From JAOUFP01 sp947085825 (lineage in GTDB: Bacteria > Nitrospirota > Thermodesulfovibrionia > Thermodesulfovibrionales > UBA6898): a DNA stretch of 36,935 nucleotides. The DNA is taken from NCBI GenBank assembly GCA_947085825.1, contig CAMTXX010000068.1, forward strand, positions 1 through 36,935, read 5' to 3'. The position numbers and the translations under genes were made by a program. The notes under the pieces were generated by a model, which saw only the letters and a program-made list of their open reading frames with translations, was not told the origin of the DNA and did no database searches. This document shows, in pieces, positions 22,867-31,381 of this stretch. Positions within the stretch are counted from its first letter, which is position 1, and each line of letters opens with the position of its first letter.

Positions 22867-24057
22867 ATGGAAGATATAGAAAAACCATTCGAGACAAGAG
22901 AGCTTTCAATAAGCATGGGGCCGCAGCATCCTGCAACCCATGGTGTTCTGAGACTCGTGCTTAATCTCCAGGGCGAAAATGTCACTAAATGCACACCTTA
23001 TGTCGGGTATCTCCACAGGGGGATTGAGAAGTTGGGGGAAAATATGACCTACTTTTCCGCGCTTCCCCTTAGTGACCGGCTTGATTATATATCCTCAATG
23101 AACAATAACGTCGGGTATGTAAACGCTGTTGAGAAGCTCTTCGGCCTCGAGGCCCCGGAAAGGGCTAAGTTTATCAGGACGATCGTGGCTGAGATGGGAA
23201 GAATCTCGAGCCATATCATCTGGCTTGGAACGCATGTGCTTGATATCGGAGCAACGACTCCCTTCCTTTATGCTTTCAGGGAAAGAGAAGTGATAATGGA
23301 CCTCTTCGAGATGCTCTGCGGGGCGAGGCTCACGGTCAGCTATCCGAGAGTCGGCGGAGTGCGAAATGATATCTCACAGGAGTTCCTTGATCGGTTGTAT
23401 GCGTTTGTGCTGGACTTCCCTTCGAAGATGGACGACTATGAGACCCTGGTTACTGAAAACAGGGTCTGGAAGTCCAGGACTGTAGACATAGGCATTATTT
23501 CAGCGGAAGAGGCGGTAAACTGGGGTCTTACCGGCGGTATGCTGAGGGGTTCAGGGGTTGATTATGATGTTAGAAAGTATGCCCCTTACGACGCATATGA
23601 TAAAGTCGAGTTCGATGTTCCGATAGGCAAGAAAGGCGACTGCTATGACAGGTACCTTGTCAGGATGGAAGAGATGAGGCAGGCAAACAGGATCATCAAG
23701 CAGTGCATTGAACAGCTTCCTTCAGGGCCTGTTATGGTTGACGCGCCAAAGTTTACTCTCCCTCCGAAAGATCTGGTGCTGAAGGACATGGAACACCTTA
23801 TCCACCAGTTTATACTGATTACAAAAGGCCCGACTATTGCAGAAGGGGAGATCTATATGGGCACTGAGGCGCCTAAAGGAGAGCTGGGGTTCTATTTTGT
23901 GAGCGACGGCACCGGCAAGCCTTACAGGATGAGGGTTAGGGCCCCGTCTTATGTGCATGCTTCGGTACTCCCGAGGCTGTGTGAGGGTGGGATGATAGCA
24001 GACGTTATAGCGAATATCGGGACGATTGATATCGTACTTGGTGAATGTGACCGGTAG
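22867..24057 (+). CDS. nuoD: NADH-quinone oxidoreductase subunit D
   Basis: A 396-residue 49-kDa-type subunit lining the quinone site. Conserved segments include GPQHPATHGVLRLVLNL near the N-terminus, YVGYLHRGIEKLGEN, SHIIWLGTHVLDIGATTPF, and the C-terminal RVRAPSYVHASVLP and NIGTIDIVLGECDR. The Cys pairs of [NiFe] hydrogenases, to which it is related, are absent, as expected. The start ATG lies only a base or two after repeat material and lacks a strong ribosome binding site. Confidence 0.97.
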   Translation: MEDIEKPFETRELSISMGPQHPATHGVLRLVLNLQGENVTKCTPYVGYLHRGIEKLGENMTYFSALPLSDRLDYISSMNNNVGYVNAVEKLFGLEAPERAKFIRTIVAEMGRISSHIIWLGTHVLDIGATTPFLYAFREREVIMDLFEMLCGARLTVSYPRVGGVRNDISQEFLDRLYAFVLDFPSKMDDYETLVTENRVWKSRTVDIGIISAEEAVNWGLTGGMLRGSGVDYDVRKYAPYDAYDKVEFDVPIGKKGDCYDRYLVRMEEMRQANRIIKQCIEQLPSGPVMVDAPKFTLPPKDLVLKDMEHLIHQFILITKGPTIAEGEIYMGTEAPKGELGFYFVSDGTGKPYRMRVRAPSYVHASVLPRLCEGGMIADVIANIGTIDIVLGECDR

Positions 24058-24066
24058 CAAAAAAAT

Positions 24067-24090
24067 AGGTTAAGGTTAAGGTCAAGGATA
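24067..24090. repeat. Four-unit hexamer repeat between nuoD and nuoE
   Basis: AGGTTA, AGGTTA, AGGTCA, AGGATA in a row (24067-24090) occupy most of the 44-base gap between nuoD and nuoE. The GGATAAG end may double as a weak ribosome binding site. Confidence 0.65.
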
Positions 24091-24101
24091 AGAAAACAAC
24101 T

Positions 24102-24566
24102 ATGTTCAGTGAAGCAGCGATAAAAGAACTGGAAGAGATCAGGGTCAAATATCCAACAGCAAGCGGTGCGCTTTTACCGGCTATTTATATCGCACAGAGG
24201 GAATTCGGCTTTCTGAGTTCCGAGGCCTATGAAGCGGTTTCTGAGGCACTGGGTGTTCCCAAGGCAACAGTAAGGGGCGTCGCAACATTCTATGCAATGT
24301 ACAGGCATAAGCCTATGGGAAGACATGTTGTGCAGCTTTGCACGAATGTCTCCTGCATGATACTCGGGGCTGAGAAGCTTGTTGATTTTCTGAAGAACAA
24401 GTACGGCCTTGAGCCTGGCGGGATGACACAAGACGGCAGATTTTCGCTGGTGATCATGGAATGTATCGGCGCATGCGGCACTGCGCCGGCGATGCTCGTG
24501 AACGATGATTTTTATGAAAATCTTACTGAAAAATACATAGAAGAGATACTGGAGAAATATAAATAG
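24102..24566 (+). CDS. nuoE: NADH-quinone oxidoreductase subunit E
   Basis: A 154-residue 24-kDa-type subunit carrying the [2Fe-2S] cluster N1a. The ligands are in CTNVSCMILGAEKL (C-x4-C) and CIGACGTAPAML (C-x3-C), preceded by the helical SGALLPAIYIAQREFGFLS. Compared with the receiver-NuoE at 15934 it has no receiver. Its TAG stop coincides with the terminal TAG of the repeat element that follows. Confidence 0.96.
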   Translation: MFSEAAIKELEEIRVKYPTASGALLPAIYIAQREFGFLSSEAYEAVSEALGVPKATVRGVATFYAMYRHKPMGRHVVQLCTNVSCMILGAEKLVDFLKNKYGLEPGGMTQDGRFSLVIMECIGACGTAPAMLVNDDFYENLTEKYIEEILEKYK

Positions 24567-24711
24567 TGTTTATTTATAAACTACATTTTCACATTAATGT
24601 CATTCCCCGACTTGATCGGGGAATCCAGTGTTTTCAATCCCGAATGCTTTCGAGATGGATCCCCCGGTCAAGCCGGAGGATGACAAAACCTGCGTTTATG
24701 AACAGACACTA
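24564..24711. repeat. MITE-like hairpin element between nuoE and nuoF
   Basis: Outer arms TAGTGTTTATTTATAAAC (24564-24581) and GTTTATGAACAGACACTA (24694-24711) match at 15 of 18 positions as inverted repeats. The core runs from TGTCATTCC (24598) to TGACA (24685) with nested hairpins such as CCCCGACTTGATCGGGG. It resembles 17896-18030 in arms and core. Confidence 0.8.
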
Positions 24712-24742
24712 ATATAGATTATCATGAAAAAAAATTAGGATT

Positions 24743-26008
24743 ATGGAAAAAGTACTCTTAAAAAACATAGACAACCCAAATTCGGCAGACATAAACGAAT
24801 ATATGAAGGCCGGCGGGTACAGGAGTCTTCCGAAGGCCCTTGCAATGCAGCCGAAGGAGATTGTCGAAGAGGTCAAAAAGGCCGGACTGCGCGGACGCGG
24901 CGGGGCCGGCTTTCCTGTTGCCATGAAATGGACCTTTGCCTCGGCAGACCTGAAGTTTCCGAAATATCTGCTCTGCAATGCTGACGAGGGAGAGCCTGGA
25001 ACATTCAAGGACAGGCCATTGCTGGAGAGGAATCCCCATCTTCTGATAGAAGGGATGGCAATCTCAGGTTATGCCCTGAGCGCGGAGTATGGGTTTATAT
25101 ATCTCAGGGGCGAATATCCTGAGGCAAAGCATATACTTAACAGGGCGATCGTCCAGGCATATGAAAATGGAATGCTTGGCGACAATATCGCAGGCAAGGG
25201 CGTTAAGTTCCACCTTGCGGTCCATCAGGGCGCAGGGGCCTATATATGCGGCGAGGAGACAGCGCTGATAGAATCCCTCGAAGGAGACAAGGGCCAGCCG
25301 AGGATCAAGCCTCCTTTCCCTGTCAATGTCGGTGTATGGTCGAAACCAACTGTAGTCAATAATGTCGAAACATTGTCGAATATCCCTTATATTATAGAGG
25401 CAGGCGGAGAGGTCTATGCAAAGATCGGCACGCCGGACTGTCCTGGTCCGAAGCTCTACTGCGTCAGCGGACATGTGGAGAAACCCGGCGTATATGAGCT
25501 TCCTATGGGGACAAGCCTCTGCGACATAATCCATACACATTGCGGCGGGGTGAAGGGTGGAAAGAATCTGAAGGCGGTCATCCCCGGAGGCATATCAACG
25601 CCGGTGCTTCCGCCTGACAAGATAGACTGTGCAATGGACTTCGTCAATATGCCCAAGCACGGCAGCATGCTCGGTTCAGGCGCGGTCATTGTTATGGATG
25701 AGACCGTCTGCCTGGTAAAGGTATGTCACAGGGCTCTTAAATTCTTTGAGCATGAGTCCTGCGGCAAATGCACGCCCTGCCGTGAGGGGACCGGATGGCT
25801 CAGGAGCATCCTCGGCAGAATAGAAAACGGCGAAGGAACTGAAGGCGATATAGACCTTTTACTTGCGATCTCAGGTAATATCATGGGCAAGACATTCTGC
25901 CCGCTTGGCGACGGCGCCGCCTCGGTAGTGCAGAACTTCATAAAACATTTCAGGCCGGAGTTTGAGGAGCATATTAAAAGAGCGAAATGCGAAATGCGTG
26001 ATGCGTAA
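24743..26008 (+). CDS. nuoF: NADH-quinone oxidoreductase subunit F
   Basis: A 421-residue NADH- and FMN-binding subunit. Visible motifs: GLRGRGGAGFPVAMKW, CNADEGEPGTFKDR, GAGAYICGEETALIESLEG, the SLBB portion and the [4Fe-4S] ligands SCGKCTPCREGTGW and TFCPLGDGA. It lacks the thioredoxin-like N-terminus and ferredoxin C-terminus present in the 13596-15461 homologue. Its last eight residues (AKCEMRDA) are encoded by a heptamer array (25982-26009) that has evidently extended or replaced the native end. Confidence 0.97.
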   Translation: MEKVLLKNIDNPNSADINEYMKAGGYRSLPKALAMQPKEIVEEVKKAGLRGRGGAGFPVAMKWTFASADLKFPKYLLCNADEGEPGTFKDRPLLERNPHLLIEGMAISGYALSAEYGFIYLRGEYPEAKHILNRAIVQAYENGMLGDNIAGKGVKFHLAVHQGAGAYICGEETALIESLEGDKGQPRIKPPFPVNVGVWSKPTVVNNVETLSNIPYIIEAGGEVYAKIGTPDCPGPKLYCVSGHVEKPGVYELPMGTSLCDIIHTHCGGVKGGKNLKAVIPGGISTPVLPPDKIDCAMDFVNMPKHGSMLGSGAVIVMDETVCLVKVCHRALKFFEHESCGKCTPCREGTGWLRSILGRIENGEGTEGDIDLLLAISGNIMGKTFCPLGDGAASVVQNFIKHFRPEFEEHIKRAKCEMRDA

Positions 26009-26048
26009 AAGTCAATTACAGATTACGGATTACGCGTTACGGATTACG
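25982..26048. repeat. Two four-unit heptamer arrays at the nuoF-nuoG junction
   Basis: Array one: GCGAAAT, GCGAAAT, GCGTGAT, GCGTAAA (25982-26009), containing the nuoF stop codon. Array two: GATTACG, GATTACG, CGTTACG, GATTACG (26021-26048). Both have four units of seven bases with slight divergence. Confidence 0.8.
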
Positions 26049-26056
26049 AGCAAATT

Positions 26057-28693
26057 ATGATTACAATTACCATAAACGGCAAAGAAATTAAATTAGAGAA
26101 ACCTGTCACTGTCCTTGAGGCTGCACGGTCTGCCGGCATAAAGATCCCGACCCTCTGCTGGCATGAACAGCTCGAAAAATACGGCGGCTGCAGGCTCTGT
26201 CTTGTAGAGGTCGAGAAGATGCCGAGACTCCAGACAGCCTGTACGCTCATGGTCACCGACGGCATGGTTGTCAAAACAGAGACAGAGGGGATAGCCGAAG
26301 TAAGAAGGGGCATACTCGAATTCCTTCTCATCAATCATCCTCTTGACTGTCCGTACTGTGACAAGGCAGGCGAGTGCGAGCTCCAGGACCTTGTTGAAAA
26401 ATACGGACCGGCAAAAGGCAGGTATAAGGAAAAGAAGAGAAAGGTGACTGAAAGCCTTGAAGACCCGGTCATCGTGCGCAACATGGAAAGATGCATCGTC
26501 TGCACGCGGTGTGTAAGGATGTGTGAAGGCGTACAGGGCGCCTCAGCGATCGATGTCATAAACAGGGGCGGTCATTCACATGTAGAGCCGTTCTCAGGCG
26601 GCAGATACGACTGTGAATACTGCGGCAATTGCGTCTCGGTATGCCCTGTTGGAGCGATTATGTCCAGGCTCCACAGACACAGCTACCGGCCGTGGCAGGT
26701 AAAGGATGAGATCGAGACTGTCTGTCCTTATTGTGCTGTAGGCTGTACGGTTGTTGCCCAGGTGCGTGACGATGTTATCCTGAGGGTTGTGCCTAAGATA
26801 GGCTCTGCGGTCAACAACGGGATGCTCTGCTCACGGGGGAGGTTCGGTTATGAATTCGTGGGCAGCAAGGAAAGACTCACAACACCCCTCATAAGAATAG
26901 CCCCGAAAGACTCCGAACTCCGAACTCCGAACTCCGAACTTTTCAGAGAGGCCACATGGGAAGAGGCGATCAGTCTTGTGGCGAACAAGCTTAGTGATGT
27001 AAAGGCCAAATCCGGCAGTGATGCGATCGCAGGCATCGCCTCTGCACGATGCACGAACGAAGACAATTACGTGTTTCAGAAATTCATGCGGGCCACTATC
27101 GGCACGAACAACATAGACAGCGCCGCACGTATGGGATTTGCAGGCGCACAGGCGTTCATCGAAAATATCTTCGGACAAGGCTCTACCGCAAATATCATTT
27201 CCGGTCTTGCAAATTCAGACACTGTGCTTGTGGCCGGAGGTGATCCGACGACCGTAAACCCGATCCTCGGTCTTCAGGTCAGGGCATGTGCGCGCAGGGG
27301 TGGGAACATCCTTACGATTGGAGAGATTAAAGGGCTTAAATACTTCAGCCCGGTCAAGGTGGGGCCTTTCCTGTATACGGAAGAGGCGCTGCTTGAGGGG
27401 ATAGTTAATATTCTCAGGGATAAAAAAGGTCTCTCCGGCGCTAACCCGAAGCTCGAGGCCATGATAAAAGATATCAATACTTCCCTGGACGATGTAGAAA
27501 AGAAGTGCGGAGTGCCGGCAGAGGAACTGGCACGGTTTGTTGATATACTTGCAGCTTCAGCTACTCCAGCCCTGCTTATAGGCAAGGAGATTGTCCAGAG
27601 CAGCGGGGCAAGCTACAAACTGCTTTTGCTTTCTGCGATCAATTATCTTTTCAATGGCAGGATATATCTTCTTTCAGAGCGTTCAAATGAGCAGGGGATG
27701 CTTGATATGGGCTGTGCCCCTGATCTTTTGCCTGGATACAGGCCTGTCGCCTATACAGAATTCAGAAAGAGATATGAGAACCTCTGGGATACAGAAATAA
27801 ATGAGAAGGCGGGGCTTACGATATTCGAGATGATGGACGCTGCATCAAACGGTTCCCTGAAAGCCCTCTATGTGATGGGTGAGAATCCTGCCTTTAACCT
27901 GCCAAATTCCGGCGCGGTAGAGGCGGCGCTCAAGAACCTGGAGTTCCTTGTTGTACAGGACATATTCCTTAATGAGACCGCCCAGCTCGCAGATGTTGTG
28001 CTGCCGTCATTGAGCTGGGCTGAGAAAGACGGAACATTCACGAATATGGAAAGAAGGATACAGCGTGTGAGAAAAGCTGTGCACAGGGAAGGCATGGAAG
28101 ACTGGAAGATCATCGCAGAGGTCGCAAAGAACATGGGAGGCAAGCTCAACTATTCTGATGCAGAAAGCGTATTCCACGAAATCTCCGGCGTCTCGCCTCT
28201 TCACAGAAACCTTACTTATGAAGACATAGAGGATGGGCATGCTATATATCCATACAAGGGCGAACCCCTGAGGGACGTTATGGAAGAGATACGGATGTCC
28301 AAAGGCAATGTAGCTTGTTCTGAAGGCAAGCTGTACCTGGGCATTGAAAGGCCGTTGTTTCATTCCGGGACTCTCAGCACAAAGGCTCCGGCGCTGGTGA
28401 AGATATATCCCCGGGCTGTTGCAAGAATAAGCGCTGAAACTGCTGCAGCGCTTTTGCTGGATGAAGGTGATGTCGCCAGGATAACGACAAAGACCGGCTC
28501 ACTGGAGCTTCCGGTAGCCATAGACAAGACAGCGGATTTTCCGACCGTGATGTTGACAAACAACTTTGAAGGCAAAGGGGCTTACAGTCTGATGGAGTAT
28601 GAGATCGAACCAATACTGAAGAGCCCTTGTCTGGACGGTATTGAAATTCAGGTGGAGAAGTCGGTACGACTCGATTCCGAGGTGAGGACATGA
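26057..28693 (+). CDS. nuoG: NADH-quinone oxidoreductase subunit G
   Basis: An 878-residue iron-sulfur subunit of the peripheral arm. It has an N-terminal [2Fe-2S] domain (CWHEQLEKYGGCRLC), His-Cys3 [4Fe-4S] (HPLDCPYCDKAGEC), two further [4Fe-4S] (CIVCTRCVRMC, CEYCGNCVSVC), the molybdopterin-type [4Fe-4S] (CPYCAVGC and LCSRGRFG) and a molybdopterin oxidoreductase fold. Glycine occupies the Sec/Cys place (NIDSAARMGFAG), so the fold is structural. Four heptamers at 26911-26938 are inserted in frame between the cluster and catalytic-fold domains. The nuoH start overlaps the stop by four bases. Confidence 0.96.
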   Translation: MITITINGKEIKLEKPVTVLEAARSAGIKIPTLCWHEQLEKYGGCRLCLVEVEKMPRLQTACTLMVTDGMVVKTETEGIAEVRRGILEFLLINHPLDCPYCDKAGECELQDLVEKYGPAKGRYKEKKRKVTESLEDPVIVRNMERCIVCTRCVRMCEGVQGASAIDVINRGGHSHVEPFSGGRYDCEYCGNCVSVCPVGAIMSRLHRHSYRPWQVKDEIETVCPYCAVGCTVVAQVRDDVILRVVPKIGSAVNNGMLCSRGRFGYEFVGSKERLTTPLIRIAPKDSELRTPNSELFREATWEEAISLVANKLSDVKAKSGSDAIAGIASARCTNEDNYVFQKFMRATIGTNNIDSAARMGFAGAQAFIENIFGQGSTANIISGLANSDTVLVAGGDPTTVNPILGLQVRACARRGGNILTIGEIKGLKYFSPVKVGPFLYTEEALLEGIVNILRDKKGLSGANPKLEAMIKDINTSLDDVEKKCGVPAEELARFVDILAASATPALLIGKEIVQSSGASYKLLLLSAINYLFNGRIYLLSERSNEQGMLDMGCAPDLLPGYRPVAYTEFRKRYENLWDTEINEKAGLTIFEMMDAASNGSLKALYVMGENPAFNLPNSGAVEAALKNLEFLVVQDIFLNETAQLADVVLPSLSWAEKDGTFTNMERRIQRVRKAVHREGMEDWKIIAEVAKNMGGKLNYSDAESVFHEISGVSPLHRNLTYEDIEDGHAIYPYKGEPLRDVMEEIRMSKGNVACSEGKLYLGIERPLFHSGTLSTKAPALVKIYPRAVARISAETAAALLLDEGDVARITTKTGSLELPVAIDKTADFPTVMLTNNFEGKGAYSLMEYEIEPILKSPCLDGIEIQVEKSVRLDSEVRT
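26911..26938 (+). repeat. Four-unit heptamer array inside the nuoG coding sequence
   Basis: CTCCGAA four times without a mismatch (26911-26938), encoding the low-complexity stretch DSELRTPNSEL within NuoG. It lies in the linker just after the TTPLIR motif, where length variation is tolerated. Confidence 0.9.
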
Positions 28694-29745
28694 ACGGTAT
28701 CTTTGAGACCATTCTCTCTCCGGCTTCAATAGACTTTATACTGCATATTGGCTGGATATTGATTAAGATCGCCATTGTCGTCGCTATCGGGCTTCTTCAT
28801 GTCGCCTACGCAACCTACTGGGAGCGGAAGGTGATCGCGCATATGCAGGTGCGGCTCGGGCCAAGGGAAGTTGGGCCCTACGGCCTTTTCCAGCCGTTTG
28901 CGGACGGCATCAAGCTCTTCTTCAAGGAAGATATCATACCGTCACAATCGGACAAGCCGATTTTCTATCTTGCGCCGGTCATCTTCTTTATTTCCGCCCT
29001 GACGTCTCTTTCTGTGATTCCGTTTTTTGACGGCTTTGTCATCGCGGACATTAATATCGGTATGCTTTTCCTTTTTGCCATGTCGTCGCTTGCCGCATAC
29101 GGCATTGTGATGTCCGGCTGGTCCTCGGGTTCTAAATACTCATTCCTCGGCGGAATGCGGGCTGCTTCACAGGTCATCAGCTATGAGATCGCGATGGGTC
29201 TGAGCCTTGTCGGCGTCATGATCATGGCCGGCTCACTGAACCTCTCGGACATTGTAAGGGCGCAGCAGGCGTATCCTACGGGCATGTTTGTCATACCCCA
29301 GTTTATCGGGTTCTTTGTTTTTACGGTAGCGGCCTTTGCCGAGACGAACAGGCTGCCCTTTGACATGCCTGAGGCTGAAAGTGAACTCGTTGCAGGCTAT
29401 TTCACTGAATATAGCGGTTTCAGGTTCGCCCTTTTCTTTCTCGGCGAATACACCGGCATGCTTGTGATGGCGTCGATAGCCTCAATCTGCTTCCTGGGTG
29501 GATGGGGTCTGCCGATTTTTATTACAGCCAATCTCCCCGAGTTTGCCTGGAAGGCGCTGGGGCTTGGCGTGTTTCTTGTAAAGGTCTATGCCTTTATGTT
29601 CCTCTACTATTGGGTCAGGGCCACACTGCCGAGGTACCGGTATGACCAGCTTATGGCGATAGGCTGGAAGCTGCTGATACCGCTTGCGCTTGCAAACATC
29701 GTGATAACCGGGCTGGTAAAAATCTGGAGTAAGGGGATACTATGA
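28690..29745 (+). CDS. nuoH: NADH-quinone oxidoreductase subunit H
   Basis: A 351-residue multi-helix subunit at the junction of the two arms that helps form the quinone chamber. Characteristic segments are YWERKVIAHMQVRLGPREVGPYGLFQPFADGIKLFFKED and AAFAETNRLPFDMPEAESELVAGYFTEYSG. At least eight hydrophobic segments are visible. It overlaps nuoG and nuoI by four bases each, indicating tight coupling. Confidence 0.97.
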   Translation: MNGIFETILSPASIDFILHIGWILIKIAIVVAIGLLHVAYATYWERKVIAHMQVRLGPREVGPYGLFQPFADGIKLFFKEDIIPSQSDKPIFYLAPVIFFISALTSLSVIPFFDGFVIADINIGMLFLFAMSSLAAYGIVMSGWSSGSKYSFLGGMRAASQVISYEIAMGLSLVGVMIMAGSLNLSDIVRAQQAYPTGMFVIPQFIGFFVFTVAAFAETNRLPFDMPEAESELVAGYFTEYSGFRFALFFLGEYTGMLVMASIASICFLGGWGLPIFITANLPEFAWKALGLGVFLVKVYAFMFLYYWVRATLPRYRYDQLMAIGWKLLIPLALANIVITGLVKIWSKGIL

Positions 29746-30293
29746 AAGTACCCAAGCTTATAAAACCTATATTTTTAGTAGAGATTCTCAAAGGCATGGC
29801 ACTGACCTTAAAGACGTTGTTCACACCTCCTGTAACTCGTCGCTATCCTCTTGTGAAGCGGCCGGTGATGCCTGGGTTCAGAGGGCTGCACGCCCTTGCA
29901 AAATACTCAAACGGCAAGATGAAATGCGTAGGCTGCGGACTGTGCGGGGCCTATTGCCCGTCGCAGTGCATACACATCTATACGACCGAAGGGGAAGACC
30001 ACAACAAGGTTGTGGACAGGTATGAAATAGAGGTGCTCAGGTGTGTCTACTGCGGTTTTTGTGTTGAGGCGTGTCCGTTCGGCGCCATATCCCTGAGCGA
30101 GCATTACGAATACTCCGGCTACACCAGGGAGGAGTTCTATATGACAAAGGAAAAGCTGCTTGAAAACTGGGACAAATATTTCACAAAAGACAAAGGCGAA
30201 CGCTATTACAGGGATTTCTGGAGGCCGAAGTCAGAGGACTTCATCGCGCATGAAGGCCAGGCAATGTTTAAGAAAGTGAAGGGTGAAAAGTGA
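29742..30293 (+). CDS. nuoI: NADH-quinone oxidoreductase subunit I
   Basis: A 183-residue ferredoxin-like subunit carrying clusters N6a and N6b. Two [4Fe-4S] motifs are seen: CVGCGLCGAYCPSQC (about residues 61-75) and CVYCGFCVEACPFGAI (about 101-116). An amphipathic N-terminal helix would lie on the membrane. It overlaps nuoH by four bases. Confidence 0.97.
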   Translation: MKVPKLIKPIFLVEILKGMALTLKTLFTPPVTRRYPLVKRPVMPGFRGLHALAKYSNGKMKCVGCGLCGAYCPSQCIHIYTTEGEDHNKVVDRYEIEVLRCVYCGFCVEACPFGAISLSEHYEYSGYTREEFYMTKEKLLENWDKYFTKDKGERYYRDFWRPKSEDFIAHEGQAMFKKVKGEK

Positions 30294-30334
30294 AGAGTTT
30301 AAATTTTGAAAAAATTGAACTACGACCATTGTTC

Positions 30335-30433
30335 TGTCATTCCGGTGTTCTGTCATTCCGGCTTGTCCGGAATCCTTCCGAAGAAGGATGTTGGACTGAC
30401 CCCCGACAAGCGAGGGCAAGAGCCGGCATGACA
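30335..30433. repeat. TGTCATTCC hairpin repeat between nuoI and nuoJ
   Basis: Begins with a tandem pair of GTTCTGTCATTCCGG (30331-30345 and 30347-30361) and ends with CCGGCATGACA (30423-30433), so the ends are inverted repeats. Nested stems include TCCGGCTTGTCCGGA. It fills most of the 156-base nuoI-nuoJ gap. The same family occurs at 17933, 24598 and 31382. Confidence 0.75.
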
Positions 30434-30449
30434 GTGGAAAAGGGGCGGT

Positions 30450-30962
30450 ATGCTGCCTAAACTGTTTTTCGGATACTATGCCGTTGTGATAGTCTTTCTT
30501 TCGATACTTGTGATCACGAGGAGAAACCCCGTGCACAGCGTCATGTGGATGCTCCTTCTGTTTTTTCATATAGCAGGCCTTTATCTGTTTTTAAACGCGG
30601 AGTTCATAGCTGCGATACAGGTCATTGTGTACGCAGGGGCCATATTGGTGCTCTTCCTTTTTGTTGTCCTTTTGCTTAACCTCAAGGAAGAGTTGAAGAT
30701 AGACCGGTTCATCGGTTCCTGGCCAGCGGCCTTTGCCATAGCATCCGCATTTTTTGTGCTGGTCAGTATTGCGCTTAAGTCCATGGTGCTTGCGCCTTCC
30801 GGCAAATATTCAATAGCTTTTATTCAGGAGGCGACGCATACAAAGGCACTGGGACAGCTTTTATACACGGAATTTCTGTTTCCCTTTGAGATAGCTTCGC
30901 TGGTGCTGCTCGTTGCAGTAATAGGCTCGATAGTCCTTGCAAAAAGAAAGCTGAGGAGCTGA
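30450..30962 (+). CDS. nuoJ: NADH-quinone oxidoreductase subunit J
   Basis: A 170-residue membrane subunit with five hydrophobic segments. The stretch MLLLFFHIAGLYLFLNAEFIAAIQVIVYAGAILVLFLFVVLLLN, including the GAI/VLFLFV helix next to a conserved Tyr-Ala-Gly, is typical of NuoJ. Its ATG is preceded by AAAAGGGGCGG. Normal length. Confidence 0.95.
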   Translation: MLPKLFFGYYAVVIVFLSILVITRRNPVHSVMWMLLLFFHIAGLYLFLNAEFIAAIQVIVYAGAILVLFLFVVLLLNLKEELKIDRFIGSWPAAFAIASAFFVLVSIALKSMVLAPSGKYSIAFIQEATHTKALGQLLYTEFLFPFEIASLVLLVAVIGSIVLAKRKLRS

Positions 30963-30969
30963 TGAAAAG

Positions 30970-30997
30970 AAGATTCAAGATTCAAGATTCAAGATTC
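30970..30997. repeat. Four-unit heptamer repeat between nuoJ and nuoK
   Basis: AAGATTC four times exactly (30970-30997), occupying nearly half of the 64-base nuoJ-nuoK gap. The nuoK ribosome binding site (ACGGAG) lies after it. Confidence 0.88.
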
Positions 30998-31026
30998 AAG
31001 AACTTTAAATTCTTACGGAGCAAGCT

Positions 31027-31329
31027 ATGGTGCCTTTAAATTGGTATTTGATGCTGAGCGCCGCGGTCTTCGTGATCGGCATGTTCGGGTTCCTCACCAG
31101 GAGAAATGTCATCATCATGTTCATGTCCGTCGAGCTTATGCTCAATGCAGTTAATATAAGCCTTATCGCATTCAGCCACTACCTCCAGGACATGAGGGGA
31201 CAGATACTCGTCACCTTTGTCATTACTGTAGCGGCTGCAGAGGCTGCCATCGGACTTGCGATAATTATATCGTTCTTCAGGAACAAACAGACAGTACATG
31301 TTGATGAGATGAATGAGATGAAGGGATGA
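31027..31329 (+). CDS. nuoK: NADH-quinone oxidoreductase subunit K
   Basis: A 100-residue, three-helix subunit. The conserved buried glutamates are in FMSVELMLNAVNISLIAF and in VAAAEAAIGLAI, both required for proton transfer in studied complexes. ACGGAG precedes the ATG at proper spacing. Normal length. Confidence 0.96.
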   Translation: MVPLNWYLMLSAAVFVIGMFGFLTRRNVIIMFMSVELMLNAVNISLIAFSHYLQDMRGQILVTFVITVAAAEAAIGLAIIISFFRNKQTVHVDEMNEMKG

Positions 31330-31340
31330 AAACTAAATTT

Positions 31341-31368
31341 AAAATGCAAAATGCAAAATTAAAAATTA
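31341..31368. repeat. Four-unit heptamer repeat between nuoK and nuoL
   Basis: AAAATGC, AAAATGC, AAAATTA, AAAATTA (31341-31368). It is followed after 13 bases by a hairpin repeat, so the 154-base gap is almost wholly repeat DNA. Confidence 0.75.
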
Positions 31369-31381
31369 ATGGATTCGTTTC

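Noticed and set aside
22786..26048. Possible CRISPR arrays from the short repeated units
   Set aside because: Units are 6-7 bases with no spacers and no cas genes nearby; they are tandem microrepeats.
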